A stretch of DNA of 34,876 nt from NCBI GenBank assembly GCA_002477955.1, contig DLLE01000053.1, positions 55,793 through 90,668 of the forward strand, given 5' to 3'. The position numbers were made by a program, and so were the translations under genes. Positions 14,984 to 22,846 of this stretch are shown here, piece by piece (the first letter of the stretch is position 1; each line of letters starts with the position of its first letter). The notes under the pieces were generated by a model that was not told the origin of the DNA, did not search any database, and was given only the letters and a program-made list of their open reading frames with translations. The DNA comes from Treponema sp. UBA7570. GTDB lineage: Bacteria; Spirochaetota; Spirochaetia; Treponematales; Treponemataceae.

Positions 14984-16978
14984 ATGAATAAATTAAACGC
15001 GCCTAGATGGAATTTAGATTCAATTTTTTCTTCTATCGAAAGTCCCGAATATAAATCGGCTCTTGATAATTACAAAACCGGCATGGAAAAACTCGAAAAT
15101 CTTATAAAAACTTCCAGCCGGTTTAATTTTTGCTTTTGGCTAAAGGGCTTTCTTGACGCAAAAAAAGAAGTTCTCGAACTCTCTCAAAGCCTTGGAGCCT
15201 ATGCTTACATAATTTATTCAGTTGACACAACAAACACCGTTTTTTTAAACAATATTTCTTTAATTGATGAGCTCGCTCTACGCCTAAAAAAAATCGATAT
15301 TGATTTTAAGACAATTCTCGTAAAAAATTCTAAAAAACTCGATGAATTTTTTGAACGGTTTCCAGAATATTGCGAGCAGCGTTTTTTAATCGAAGAAGAA
15401 ATTGCAGAGTCAAAGCATAAAATGTCCGCAAAAGAGGAAAATTTGGCCGGCTCCTTGCAACGCACCGGAGGAGATGCATGGGACAGGCTGCACGAGCAAA
15501 TAATTTCAAATCTAAAAGACACAGACGGAAAAACCTTTAACGAGCTTAGAAACGATGCTTATTCGGCAGATTCAAAATTAAGAAAATCTTCCTACGAAAA
15601 AGAACTTTCGCTCTTAAAACAAAACGAAATCGCTTTGGCTGCCTGTCTGAACAATTTAAAAGGCGAAACTTTAACCCTCAACAAGCAGCGAAAATGGAAA
15701 AAACCAGTTGACCGCACTCTTTTTTCGAGCCGAATGGACAAAAAAACGCTAAATGCCTTGATCAAGGCGATTGAAAAAAGTCTTCCGGAATGGCGAAAAT
15801 ATTTTAACGCAAAGGCGGATTTTTTACGAAAAAACAATCTTACGGCAAGCACGCCAAAATACATAAACGGCAAAGCAGAAAAAGGACTGGCTTTTTACGA
15901 CCTTTTTGCGCCAATGGAAGTTTTGGAACAAGACAAAACAGAAAACGAAAATTCCCTGCTTTCGAAAACCTGGACTTTTGAAGAAGCCGAAAATTACGTT
16001 ATCGAACGCTACAGCAGTTTTTCGGAAGATATGGGAAATTTTGCAAAAACAGTTTTCCAAAATAACTGGATTGATGCAGAAGTCCGCCCCGGAAAAGTCG
16101 GCGGAGCATACGATGAAGATTTTGCACTTGGCCACCAAAGCAGAATTATGACAAATTTTACAGGCAGTTTTAGCGACATTGTAACTCTTGCCCACGAAAT
16201 CGGCCACGCTTACCATTTTTCCTGCTTAAAAGGAAAGTCCGTTGATTTTTTCTGTTACCCAATGACGCTTGCAGAAACTGCTTCAACCTTTGCAGAAACA
16301 ATCGTAAAACAAGATATGCTCAAAAAATGCGGCGAAAAAGACCGGCTGCAGCTTTTAGACCTCGATTTGCAGGACGTAAGCCAAGTTCTTGTCGATATTT
16401 TATGCCGCTTTTATTTTGAAAAAAATGTTTTTGAAGAACGCGCAAAAGGCGAATTAAACGCTCAGGATTTTTGCAGAATTATGCGCGAAGCCCAGGAAAA
16501 ATCTTACGGAAAAGGCTTAAATTCCGAACGCCACGAATATATGTGGGCGGTAAAAAGCCATTACTATTCGACTGGCCTTGATTTTTACAACTTTCCGTAT
16601 GCGTTTGGACAGCTTTTTGCGGTTGCGCTTTATCAAAGATATTTAAAAGAAGGAAAAAGCTTTGCAGAAACTTACAGACAAATTTTAAGTTTGACAGGAA
16701 GCATGAACTGCGAGGAATTGTGCAAAAAAGCAGGATTTGATATTACAAGCATAGATTTTTGGAAATCCGGAATTGAATTCTATTCTTCAAGAATCAGCGA
16801 ATTTATTGAACTTTGCAGAGGAAAATCAACTGCCGTAACCGTAAAAGCAGGAAGTTCTCCAAAAACCGTTTATGAAGCTGATACAGCAGAAAAAATTGAA
16901 ATTCCGGCAAAAACCGAAAAACCTGCAAAAAAAATGGGACTTTTACAGCGTGCCGAAATTCTAAATAAAAAAAATTAA
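14984..16978 (+). CDS. pepF: Oligoendopeptidase F-type M3 metallopeptidase
   Basis: A 664-residue cytosolic zinc oligopeptidase of family M3 (PepF-like) that cuts short peptides. The zinc motif HEIGHAYH has H404, E405 and H408, and the third ligand lies in the downstream MTLAETASTFAE helix. The substrate-binding segment near the C-terminal side, with EYMWAVKSHYYSTGLDFYNFPYAFG, is typical of PepF proteins. After about residue 600 comes a Lys/Thr/Ala-rich tail (VKAGSSPKT, AKTEKPAKK) that is longer than in most PepF enzymes and probably disordered. The ATG lies directly after a promoter-like box with no Shine-Dalgarno sequence. A strong hairpin follows the stop. Confidence 0.93.
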   Translation: MNKLNAPRWNLDSIFSSIESPEYKSALDNYKTGMEKLENLIKTSSRFNFCFWLKGFLDAKKEVLELSQSLGAYAYIIYSVDTTNTVFLNNISLIDELALRLKKIDIDFKTILVKNSKKLDEFFERFPEYCEQRFLIEEEIAESKHKMSAKEENLAGSLQRTGGDAWDRLHEQIISNLKDTDGKTFNELRNDAYSADSKLRKSSYEKELSLLKQNEIALAACLNNLKGETLTLNKQRKWKKPVDRTLFSSRMDKKTLNALIKAIEKSLPEWRKYFNAKADFLRKNNLTASTPKYINGKAEKGLAFYDLFAPMEVLEQDKTENENSLLSKTWTFEEAENYVIERYSSFSEDMGNFAKTVFQNNWIDAEVRPGKVGGAYDEDFALGHQSRIMTNFTGSFSDIVTLAHEIGHAYHFSCLKGKSVDFFCYPMTLAETASTFAETIVKQDMLKKCGEKDRLQLLDLDLQDVSQVLVDILCRFYFEKNVFEERAKGELNAQDFCRIMREAQEKSYGKGLNSERHEYMWAVKSHYYSTGLDFYNFPYAFGQLFAVALYQRYLKEGKSFAETYRQILSLTGSMNCEELCKKAGFDITSIDFWKSGIEFYSSRISEFIELCRGKSTAVTVKAGSSPKTVYEADTAEKIEIPAKTEKPAKKMGLLQRAEILNKKN

Positions 16979-17035
16979 CGTAGAACTTCCAAAGCAAAAA
17001 TTGCTTTATAAAAGTCTGGAAGTCCTACGTTTTTT
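16979..17035 (+). terminator. Terminator of pepF, possibly bidirectional
   Basis: CGTAG-a-ACTTCC (16979-16990) pairs with GGAAGT-c-CTACG (17018-17029) and is followed by TTTTTT. Inside is a second perfect hairpin, AAAGCAA-aaa-TTGCTTT (16991-17007). The structure separates two convergent genes, and A-rich sequence on the other side lets it serve the minus-strand acyltransferase too. Confidence 0.85.
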
Positions 17036-17044
17036 AACCGATAC

Positions 17045-17932
17045 TTATTTTTTTATTTCGTTGTGCTGTTTTTCCAGATATTCCATAACGTGGTCAATCA
17101 TAGCCTGTTTTGGATCCGGACAGTCTTCCGGCAAAGAAGCAAGATATTCTTTACGGAAAGGCTTGCATTCGATTAGAGGACTTGCCTTGTAAATGCAAAC
17201 CGCTGGAGCACATTCATCGGCGAGCATATCGTTCATGTTGTCTGGATTGAATTTTAAAATCATTCCGTCGATAGAAACCAAAAGCATAACGTCGAACATT
17301 CTCAGATAACTGTCGATTTCTTTTAAGCCGCGTTTTGTTTCTGGTTTTCCAGGGCGATAGCGAGTTCCTGAAGGAAAAACAAGAATCGCTTCTCCGTTGC
17401 GCTTGCATTTGTCCATTGCGTGCATTGCGGCAAGATTGATTGCACGGGCCTTTTTTGTTTCTGCTTCGATTTCTTCCTGAGAGGCAGCAGTTTTTGTAGC
17501 TGAATCAAGCGAACGTGTCGGATAAATTACAACCCGTGTAAAGCTTTCAGCAAAGGCACGAACCATAGGATCTGCTTCGTTGAGTTTCATTCCTGCAATC
17601 GCAACTACTTTGCCACCAAGCTCGCGGCAGTCAGGATCGTCAGAATTTTCAAGAAGCCAGATAAGACCAGGCAAGTCGGTATTTGCATAATGTTCCATCA
17701 AGATAAGCCCGCTTTTTCCAGACTTAATTGCAGCCAAAAATGCCTTAAAGTTTTCTACACCTTCAAGACGGCTTCCTTCTGCCATATTGTCCGAAATCAA
17801 CTTGTCCATCAGTTTTTTTGTGTTAGGATTTGCCTTTTGATAAACATTTGTCGTATCAATTTTTGCGGCAGCATGCGAAAAATTTGCAAGTTCCTTAAAC
17901 TTATCTCCATAGCGTTCACGAATCGAAGCCAT
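17045..17932 (-). CDS. Glycerolipid acyltransferase (PlsC/GPAT family)
   Basis: A 295-residue acyltransferase of the glycerol-phosphate acyltransferase superfamily, which transfers fatty acyl groups to glycerol-3-phosphate or to 1-acyl-glycerol-3-phosphate in phospholipid synthesis. The catalytic HX4D motif is HYANTD (H81, D86). The phosphate-binding motif appears as FPSGTRYRPGK (186-196), with Ser where PlsC proteins usually have Glu. There is no clear membrane segment, which fits the soluble GPAT type better than classical PlsC. GAGAGGAAAAA before the ATG is a good ribosome site. The gene stands alone and converges with pepF. The acyl acceptor cannot be decided from sequence. Confidence 0.85.
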   Translation of the reverse strand: MASIRERYGDKFKELANFSHAAAKIDTTNVYQKANPNTKKLMDKLISDNMAEGSRLEGVENFKAFLAAIKSGKSGLILMEHYANTDLPGLIWLLENSDDPDCRELGGKVVAIAGMKLNEADPMVRAFAESFTRVVIYPTRSLDSATKTAASQEEIEAETKKARAINLAAMHAMDKCKRNGEAILVFPSGTRYRPGKPETKRGLKEIDSYLRMFDVMLLVSIDGMILKFNPDNMNDMLADECAPAVCIYKASPLIECKPFRKEYLASLPEDCPDPKQAMIDHVMEYLEKQHNEIKK

Positions 17933-17995
17933 TTTTTCCTCTCAATAAAGTACAGGCTCGCCAAAACCGGCATCTTTGCCTTTTTTAAGTATTTT

Positions 17996-18031
17996 TGACA
18001 TTTCAGAACAATTGAAAATTCAGAAATGTCA
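17996..18031. promoter_or_regulatory. Long inverted repeat between pyrKD and the acyltransferase gene
   Basis: TGACATTTCaGAA and TTCaGAAATGTCA form a 13-base dyad with one mismatch around a ten-base loop. On the plus strand it is followed by ATTTTAATT; on the minus strand there is no T-run. It lies about 65 bases before the acyltransferase start and past the pyrKD stop, so it may be an operator or a weak terminator. Confidence 0.45.
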
Positions 18032-18098
18032 TTTTAATTCTAGTTTTAAAGTATAGTTTTTGCAAGGACAGCCAGCATTCTAAAAATACTTGCCAAAA

Positions 18099-19907
18099 CT
18101 AAAGCGCGCAACCTCTAAAATCATCAAGCGTTTTATAACCTTTTTTTGCCATAAAATTCCTGATTCCTTTTAAGATTTCTGTCATTGCAAGCGGATTTCC
18201 AAAAGTTGCAGTTCCAACTTCTACAGCGCTAGCTCCTGCCATGATAAATTCAACTGCATCTTGCCAGCACGAAATTCCGCCAAGTCCAACTACAGGAATT
18301 CTTTCGTTTTCCGGAAGTTTATTCATTGCAAGACATAAATCATAAACCATGCGAAGGGCAATTGGTTTTACAGCAGGCCCCGAAAAACCAGCACGGATAT
18401 TTTCAAAATAAGGACGGCCGGTCTCAATGTTTATTGCCGTTGCCTGAAAAGTGTTTACAAGGCTGATTGCGTCGGCGCCTGCATTTTTTACGGCCATTGC
18501 AACTCCAATCAAATCAGGCGCATTCGGACTGAGTTTTACCATAAGCGGCTTTTTTGTTGCTTTGCGGACAGCTTCTACGACAGATGCCGCGGCTTTTGGT
18601 TCCATTCCAAACGCCATGCCGCCGGCTTTTACGTTCGGACAACTGATATTCAACTCAATCATTGGAGCGTCTGTTTTATCCAGCAATTTTGCCCCTTCAA
18701 CATAGGTTTCAGGACTTTTTCCGCTCAAATTGACAATTGTCTTTGCCCTAAATTTCTGCATTACCGGCAATTCATTTTCAATAAAGTGTTTTATTCCAGG
18801 ATTTTCAAGTCCGATAGAATTTATGAGTCCCATTGGAGTTTCAATCAGGCGAACTCCGAAATTTCCAGGCTGACCGTCCAAAGTAAGTCCTTTTGAACAA
18901 ATTCCGCCAAGAGAATCAACATCGAGAACTGTCGAATATTCACTTCCGTAGCCAAAAGTTCCGCTCGCAGCAAAAACAGGATTTGCAAATTCAACTCCGG
19001 CAATTTTTACGCTCAAATCAGGCTCTTCGTTTTTAGAAAGAGGTTCGCGTCTTGCCATCCTCTGAGAAGTTACAGGCGAATCAATTTTCGAAAAATCCAA
19101 AATTTCCGCATCAAAGACAGGACCGTCTTTGCAACAGCGCTTATTTCCTTCTTTTGTGTGAATTGTACAGCCAAGACACGCGCCAACACCGCATGCCATT
19201 CTGTTTTCCATGCTAAGCCAGCATTTTACACCAGCATCGGCACAAATTTTTTGAACAGCCGCAAGCATAGGCGTAGGACCGCAGGCATAAACCGCATCGT
19301 ATTTTTTTACGCTTTCGCTGTCAATTGCGGCAGTTACCATGCCTTTAATTCCAACCGAACCATCATCTGTCGTAATCGTAAGTTTTTCCGGAAAAATATA
19401 ATCAAGTCCGTAAGAACCGCTTTTAAATGCGGCAACAAAATCATAAGATTTTTTAGGAAGGGTTATTGCAAAACCTGCAACAGGCGCAACTCCAACTCCG
19501 CCGCCAACACACAACACTTTCGAATTTTCTGCAGGAACCGGCCAATTGTTTCCAAGAGGACCAAGAAGTTCAATTCCATCTCCGCTTTCAAGAGTAACAA
19601 GCTCTTTAGATCCACTTCCTTTTAAGAGAATTAAAAATTCAATGCTCACATTTCTGTCAGAAATTTTGCGCGAATTATAAACGCTAATTGGACGGCCGAG
19701 CAAAAGCCCCGAACGCACAGAGCGCAACATATAAAACTGACCGGGAATTGGAACAATCGCATTTCCGCCGTTTATTCCCGCCACATTCACTTTCAAATAC
19801 CAAACGCTTCCGTATGGGACGGCAGACTGCACAATTGAACATCCGTTTACCTTACCTGTAGCAAAAACAGGATACGTTTCTCCAGCACAATTTTTTATTT
19901 CCGGCAT
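18099..19907 (-). CDS. pyrD: Fused dihydroorotate dehydrogenase: PyrK electron-transfer unit plus PyrD catalytic unit
   Basis: A 602-residue single-chain version of class 1B dihydroorotate dehydrogenase, which oxidises dihydroorotate to orotate with NAD. Residues 1-290 are PyrK-like: RPISVYN (72-78) for FAD, GGGVGVAP (135-142) for NAD, and a [2Fe-2S] cluster set of C239, C244, C247 and C258 or C259. Residues 298-602 are PyrD: NPVFAASGTFGYG, NSIGLENPG, the catalytic Cys C423 in ELNISCPN, VKLSPNAPD and the FMN-phosphate site GGISCWQDA. In most bacteria these are two separate subunits. The linker (about 275-298) is short and polar. GAGG precedes the ATG. pyrF lies 25 bases upstream on the same strand. 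Confidence 0.95.
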   Translation of the reverse strand: MPEIKNCAGETYPVFATGKVNGCSIVQSAVPYGSVWYLKVNVAGINGGNAIVPIPGQFYMLRSVRSGLLLGRPISVYNSRKISDRNVSIEFLILLKGSGSKELVTLESGDGIELLGPLGNNWPVPAENSKVLCVGGGVGVAPVAGFAITLPKKSYDFVAAFKSGSYGLDYIFPEKLTITTDDGSVGIKGMVTAAIDSESVKKYDAVYACGPTPMLAAVQKICADAGVKCWLSMENRMACGVGACLGCTIHTKEGNKRCCKDGPVFDAEILDFSKIDSPVTSQRMARREPLSKNEEPDLSVKIAGVEFANPVFAASGTFGYGSEYSTVLDVDSLGGICSKGLTLDGQPGNFGVRLIETPMGLINSIGLENPGIKHFIENELPVMQKFRAKTIVNLSGKSPETYVEGAKLLDKTDAPMIELNISCPNVKAGGMAFGMEPKAAASVVEAVRKATKKPLMVKLSPNAPDLIGVAMAVKNAGADAISLVNTFQATAINIETGRPYFENIRAGFSGPAVKPIALRMVYDLCLAMNKLPENERIPVVGLGGISCWQDAVEFIMAGASAVEVGTATFGNPLAMTEILKGIRNFMAKKGYKTLDDFRGCAL

Positions 19908-19932
19908 AAATTTTAACCTCGCTTACAAAACC

Positions 19933-20877
19933 TTAAAGATTGTTTTTTGCATTGAGCAAGTCGAGTTTTGCGGCAACGCAGGCATTTCCAGCAGCATCAG
20001 CAATTTCCTTTAAGCAGAGATTTCCGCTTTCAACTTTATCAGCAAGCTCAGGAGCTTTTTTCCAGGCACACAAAATACCGCGGCTTGAATTTACAGTGCC
20101 GCCGGCTTTATCGAGCAAAGCAGCCGCAATTCTTGCAGCCCCGCCCTGAGCGCCATATCCAGGAATCAAAAAGAAAATTTCAGGATAAGCATTGCGAAGC
20201 GCACGAGCATCGCTTTCTTCTGTACAGCCAACAACCGCGCCAACAGGCGAACAAGTCTGTCCAGGATAATTTTTTTCAAATTCAGCGGCAATTCTTTTTA
20301 ATTCGCATCCAGTACGGTCAAGAACACGGCCGCCATTTTTTAATTCCTGCTGCTCAATATCAACCATTCCAGGATTTGAAGTTCTCAAAAGAACAAAAAT
20401 TCCTTTTGAACCAGTTGCAACTTTTGATTCGGCAGTATGAGGCGCGCAATATTCAGTAAAAGGCTTTAAAGTATCAAAACCCATATAAGGATTTACAGTA
20501 ATTATGTCGCTTTCAAATTCGCCAGAAAAATGAGCGCGCGCATATGCTTTTGCAGTGTCAGCAATATCACCGCGTTTAATGTCACTGATTGCAATAAAAC
20601 CAGCTTCGTGCACAGCCTTGATTGTCTCTGCGTAAACTTTTAAACCCTCAAGCCCCATCGCCTCATAATAAGCAATCTGAATTTTAAAACAGCATGCAGA
20701 TTTTTCAGCGGCAACTCTCTTAATAATTTCTTTATTGTAAGCAAGAACCGCCTCAGTCTTAGAACCAAAAACATTTAACAGCGGAACCGGAATATAAGAA
20801 GGATCAGTGTCCAGACCAACGCAAAGAGGCCCGTATTTTGCCGCAGCTTCCTGTAAAACCTGCATATTGTGATTCAT
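19933..20877 (-). CDS. pyrF: Orotidine 5'-phosphate decarboxylase, type 2
   Basis: PyrF decarboxylates OMP to UMP, the last step of de novo pyrimidine synthesis. The 314-residue length and the motif SDIKRGDIADTAKAYA, carrying the Asp-Lys-x-x-Asp catalytic array, mark the longer type 2 subfamily rather than the 230-residue type 1. FKIQIAYYEAMG and SRGILCAW also fit. GAGGTGTTTTTTT precedes the ATG at 20877. It leads the two-gene pyrF-pyrKD unit. Upstream is a GC-rich element, and no PyrR binding or attenuator structure was recognised. Confidence 0.95.
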   Translation of the reverse strand: MNHNMQVLQEAAAKYGPLCVGLDTDPSYIPVPLLNVFGSKTEAVLAYNKEIIKRVAAEKSACCFKIQIAYYEAMGLEGLKVYAETIKAVHEAGFIAISDIKRGDIADTAKAYARAHFSGEFESDIITVNPYMGFDTLKPFTEYCAPHTAESKVATGSKGIFVLLRTSNPGMVDIEQQELKNGGRVLDRTGCELKRIAAEFEKNYPGQTCSPVGAVVGCTEESDARALRNAYPEIFFLIPGYGAQGGAARIAAALLDKAGGTVNSSRGILCAWKKAPELADKVESGNLCLKEIADAAGNACVAAKLDLLNAKNNL

Positions 20878-20941
20878 AAAAAAACACCTCGTTCAAAAAA
20901 TAAAACATAAACAGTTTAGCAAATTTTCGATATGATTTAAA

Positions 20942-21070
20942 GAACGGGCGTTCCGGAACCCTGTAACCAGGATTCCGGGCAGGCTGTCGCGTTATAAAAT
21001 TGCTTCGCAATTTTTCCGTTCAGCCACGCAAGCGTGTCCGAACCGCTCCGCGGCTTCCATCCTTAACGCG
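20942..21070 (-). repeat. GC-rich hairpin element at a gene 3' end, copy 3
   Basis: It lies directly after the stop of the M15 peptidase gene and fills most of the gap to pyrF. Stacked hairpins are visible: CACGC-aa-GCGTG (about 21026-21037), a perfect AAAATTGC-ttc-GCAATTTT (20996-21014), and CCGGAA-c-CCTG with CAGG-a-TTCCGG (20953-20978). Read from the gene end it finishes in a hairpin followed by AACGCCCG, comparable to GCCGCCC at the ends of copies 1 and 2. Confidence 0.6.
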
Positions 21071-21072
21071 TT

Positions 21073-21792
21073 TTATTCTCCAGGCCATTCAAAATGCTGA
21101 TAATCTTTTACGCCCTGCCAGTCTCCGCCCCATTCAAAACCATTTTTTGTAAAAACTTTATAGGCAAGGTCATTATGGTCAATTTTATAAGAAAAATTCC
21201 CAGTCCTGTCCACAAAATCAGCAGCATTCGCCGGCTCAACGCTAATTTTTCCTTTTATGTTTTTTACGCACGGATTGTAGAGCGGATTTATATCAACCGC
21301 AAGTCCAGAACCGTGTTTTGAAACTTTTTTTGTAAAATTTATAAACCTAAAATTAAAACAAGACGAGTTATTATCCGCCATGCTTTTTTCGTCGTCGGCA
21401 TCGTATTCATCTATCAAGCGGATTTTTTCAATCGGATAATCAGAAACATAAAGTTCCTTAAAAATTTTCAAAAGAATTTCTGCAATTTTTTCGTTGCAAA
21501 TCAATTCGCCTACGAGAGTTTGTCCAGACAAATTCTTGTGCAAAATATGAAGAATCCGCAGATTTTCGCGCGGAAATGTGCAGTTCTTCTTAAAACTTTT
21601 TCCATTTATTTTTTCAAAAACAGAATCGCTTATTTTAGAAACGTAAAATCCCCTATCCAAAACAAAATCTTCGTTCAATTCAATTTTTTCCGCTTTATTC
21701 AAAGAAAATTCAGAATCATTTGAATTAAAATTCTGCGCCATACAAAAACTAAAAATAAAAGCAAAGCTCAGCAATATTAAATTTTTTTTCAT
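21073..21792 (-). CDS. Secreted M15-type peptidoglycan peptidase
   Basis: A 239-residue exported protein. Residues 1-19 are a signal peptide cleaved near CMAQ; the Cys there could also be read as a lipobox, but the +1 context is poor. The C-terminal part is an M15 family (CwlK/VanY-like) zinc peptidase: HGSGLAVDINP supplies H160 and D167, and DYQHF supplies D230 and H233. Such enzymes cut peptide cross-links or L-Ala-D-Glu bonds of peptidoglycan in the periplasm. Residues 30-140 are lineage-specific. The start codon is 17 bases from that of the divergent gene at 21810, so the two promoters overlap. It is followed immediately by a GC-rich element. Confidence 0.88.
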   Translation of the reverse strand: MKKNLILLSFAFIFSFCMAQNFNSNDSEFSLNKAEKIELNEDFVLDRGFYVSKISDSVFEKINGKSFKKNCTFPRENLRILHILHKNLSGQTLVGELICNEKIAEILLKIFKELYVSDYPIEKIRLIDEYDADDEKSMADNNSSCFNFRFINFTKKVSKHGSGLAVDINPLYNPCVKNIKGKISVEPANAADFVDRTGNFSYKIDHNDLAYKVFTKNGFEWGGDWQGVKDYQHFEWPGE

Positions 21793-21795
21793 TTT

Positions 21796-21809
21796 GTTAT
21801 AATTTTTCC
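21796..21809 (+). promoter_or_regulatory. Extended -10 promoter of the 80-residue gene, leaderless layout
   Basis: TGTTATAAT contains a perfect TATAAT at 21798-21803 with an extended TGn. The seventh base after it is the A of the ATG at 21810. No ribosome site or good -35 box is present. The divergent peptidase gene starts at 21792, so this box overlaps that gene's 5' leader. Confidence 0.6.
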
Positions 21810-22052
21810 ATGCAAGAAACAGTTTTTAGAAAAAACATCGAAGTCAAAAAAGAAATGGAACTTCTCTACCGCGGCATCCGCTACAAACTCGGCTACGGAA
21901 TCGACAATGCCGGAAAATCCTACATTTCTTTTGGCGAAGAATTTCTTCCAGCAAAGCATTTTTACAGTTACGGCCAGCTCGTAAACGAGGCCATGCTCGG
22001 AATTTCGCCGCTCCGCGACTCAATCGAAGTTCTTCAACTTTTAAATCCGTAA
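21810..22052 (+). CDS. Small uncharacterised protein, 80 residues
   Basis: I do not recognise it. It is soluble, with mixed charge, and contains YRGIRYKLGYGIDNAGKSYISFGEEF followed by a helix-like SYGQLVNEAMLG and a hydrophobic IEVLQLL near the C terminus. No Cys pairs or DNA-binding motif are seen. A perfect extended -10 box ends at the right distance for transcription to begin at the ATG, which supports it as a real gene. It is divergent from the M15 peptidase. Confidence 0.65.
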   Translation: MQETVFRKNIEVKKEMELLYRGIRYKLGYGIDNAGKSYISFGEEFLPAKHFYSYGQLVNEAMLGISPLRDSIEVLQLLNP

Positions 22053-22227
22053 AAAAAACATTCCGACATTCTATTGCAAAAAAAATCAAAAATGAAGCGC
22101 AAGCAAAAATAAACTCTTTTTTTTATTCAAAACAAATCTCGCATCCCGAAAAAAAACAGAAAATAATTTTTTACAGAACCTGAACATTGTACCACAATTT
22201 GACATTAAATAGCTGTTTTTTGTCAGT

Positions 22228-22261
22228 TTGCACAATTTTTTTTTTCTTGTACAATTCAGCT
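22228..22261 (+). promoter_or_regulatory. Promoter of the GNAT gene, leaderless layout
   Basis: TTGCAC (22228-22233), a 16-base T-rich spacer and TACAAT (22250-22255) give a near-consensus promoter. The seventh base after it is the A of the ATG at 22262. No ribosome site exists. This is the clearest plus-strand example of the leaderless layout. Confidence 0.7.
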
Positions 22262-22819
22262 ATGAAAATTTTTCCAGCTAAAAGTTTTGACATTCCTGAC
22301 ATTTTAAAAATTGAACATGCGGCGTTTATTCCGGCAATTCAAGAAAAAAAAGCAACATTTGAAGAACGCCTACGTGTCTTTCCTGAAGGATTTCTGATAC
22401 TTTCTGACAATTCTCCAGAAACAGTTCTCGAAAACGGCAAACCTCTTACCGCAGGTTATTTTACGAGCGAAATCTGGCCGTGCGTTCCTAAAACAGACAA
22501 TATTTTTATGCTCGGACATTCCGCCGAAAAGACACACGATCCGAACGGCTCAGTTTTATATTTTTCGTCATTTGCACTTTTGCCGGCTGTTCAGGGCAAA
22601 AAACTCGCCGAACCATTTTTAACCGGCTGCCTGGATTCAATCTGCGGAGCATTTCCTCAAATAAAACAAATTATTCTTCTTGTAAACGAAGAATGGCATG
22701 GCGCAAGACACCTTTACGAAAAATTGGGATTTAAAGAACTCCGCACTATCAAAGACTTTTTTCCGTCATTAAAGAAAAGCGCTTCTGACGGAATTGTCAT
22801 GTTAAAATCTGTCGATTAA
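22262..22819 (+). CDS. GNAT-family N-acetyltransferase
   Basis: A 185-residue acetyltransferase using acetyl-CoA. The start at 22262 is preferred to an in-frame one 25 codons upstream because the upstream part is poly-T promoter sequence and the family N terminus MKIFPAKSFDIPDILKIEHAAF begins here. The acetyl-CoA loop appears as LLPAVQGKKLAEPFL, with the Q/R-x-x-G-x-A pattern, after the strand LYFSSFAL. The C-terminal ARHLYEKLGFKEL is the usual GNAT end. Overall it resembles the arylalkylamine-type subgroup, but the acceptor is not known. It converges with proA with about 27 bases between stops. Confidence 0.88.
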   Translation: MKIFPAKSFDIPDILKIEHAAFIPAIQEKKATFEERLRVFPEGFLILSDNSPETVLENGKPLTAGYFTSEIWPCVPKTDNIFMLGHSAEKTHDPNGSVLYFSSFALLPAVQGKKLAEPFLTGCLDSICGAFPQIKQIILLVNEEWHGARHLYEKLGFKELRTIKDFFPSLKKSASDGIVMLKSVD

Positions 22820-22846
22820 GCGTTTTTTGATTTTTTCAAGAACTTT

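Noticed and set aside
22187..22261. 25-residue extension of the GNAT protein
   Set aside because: The stretch encodes a run of Phe from the poly-T promoter spacer and contains the -35 and -10 boxes.
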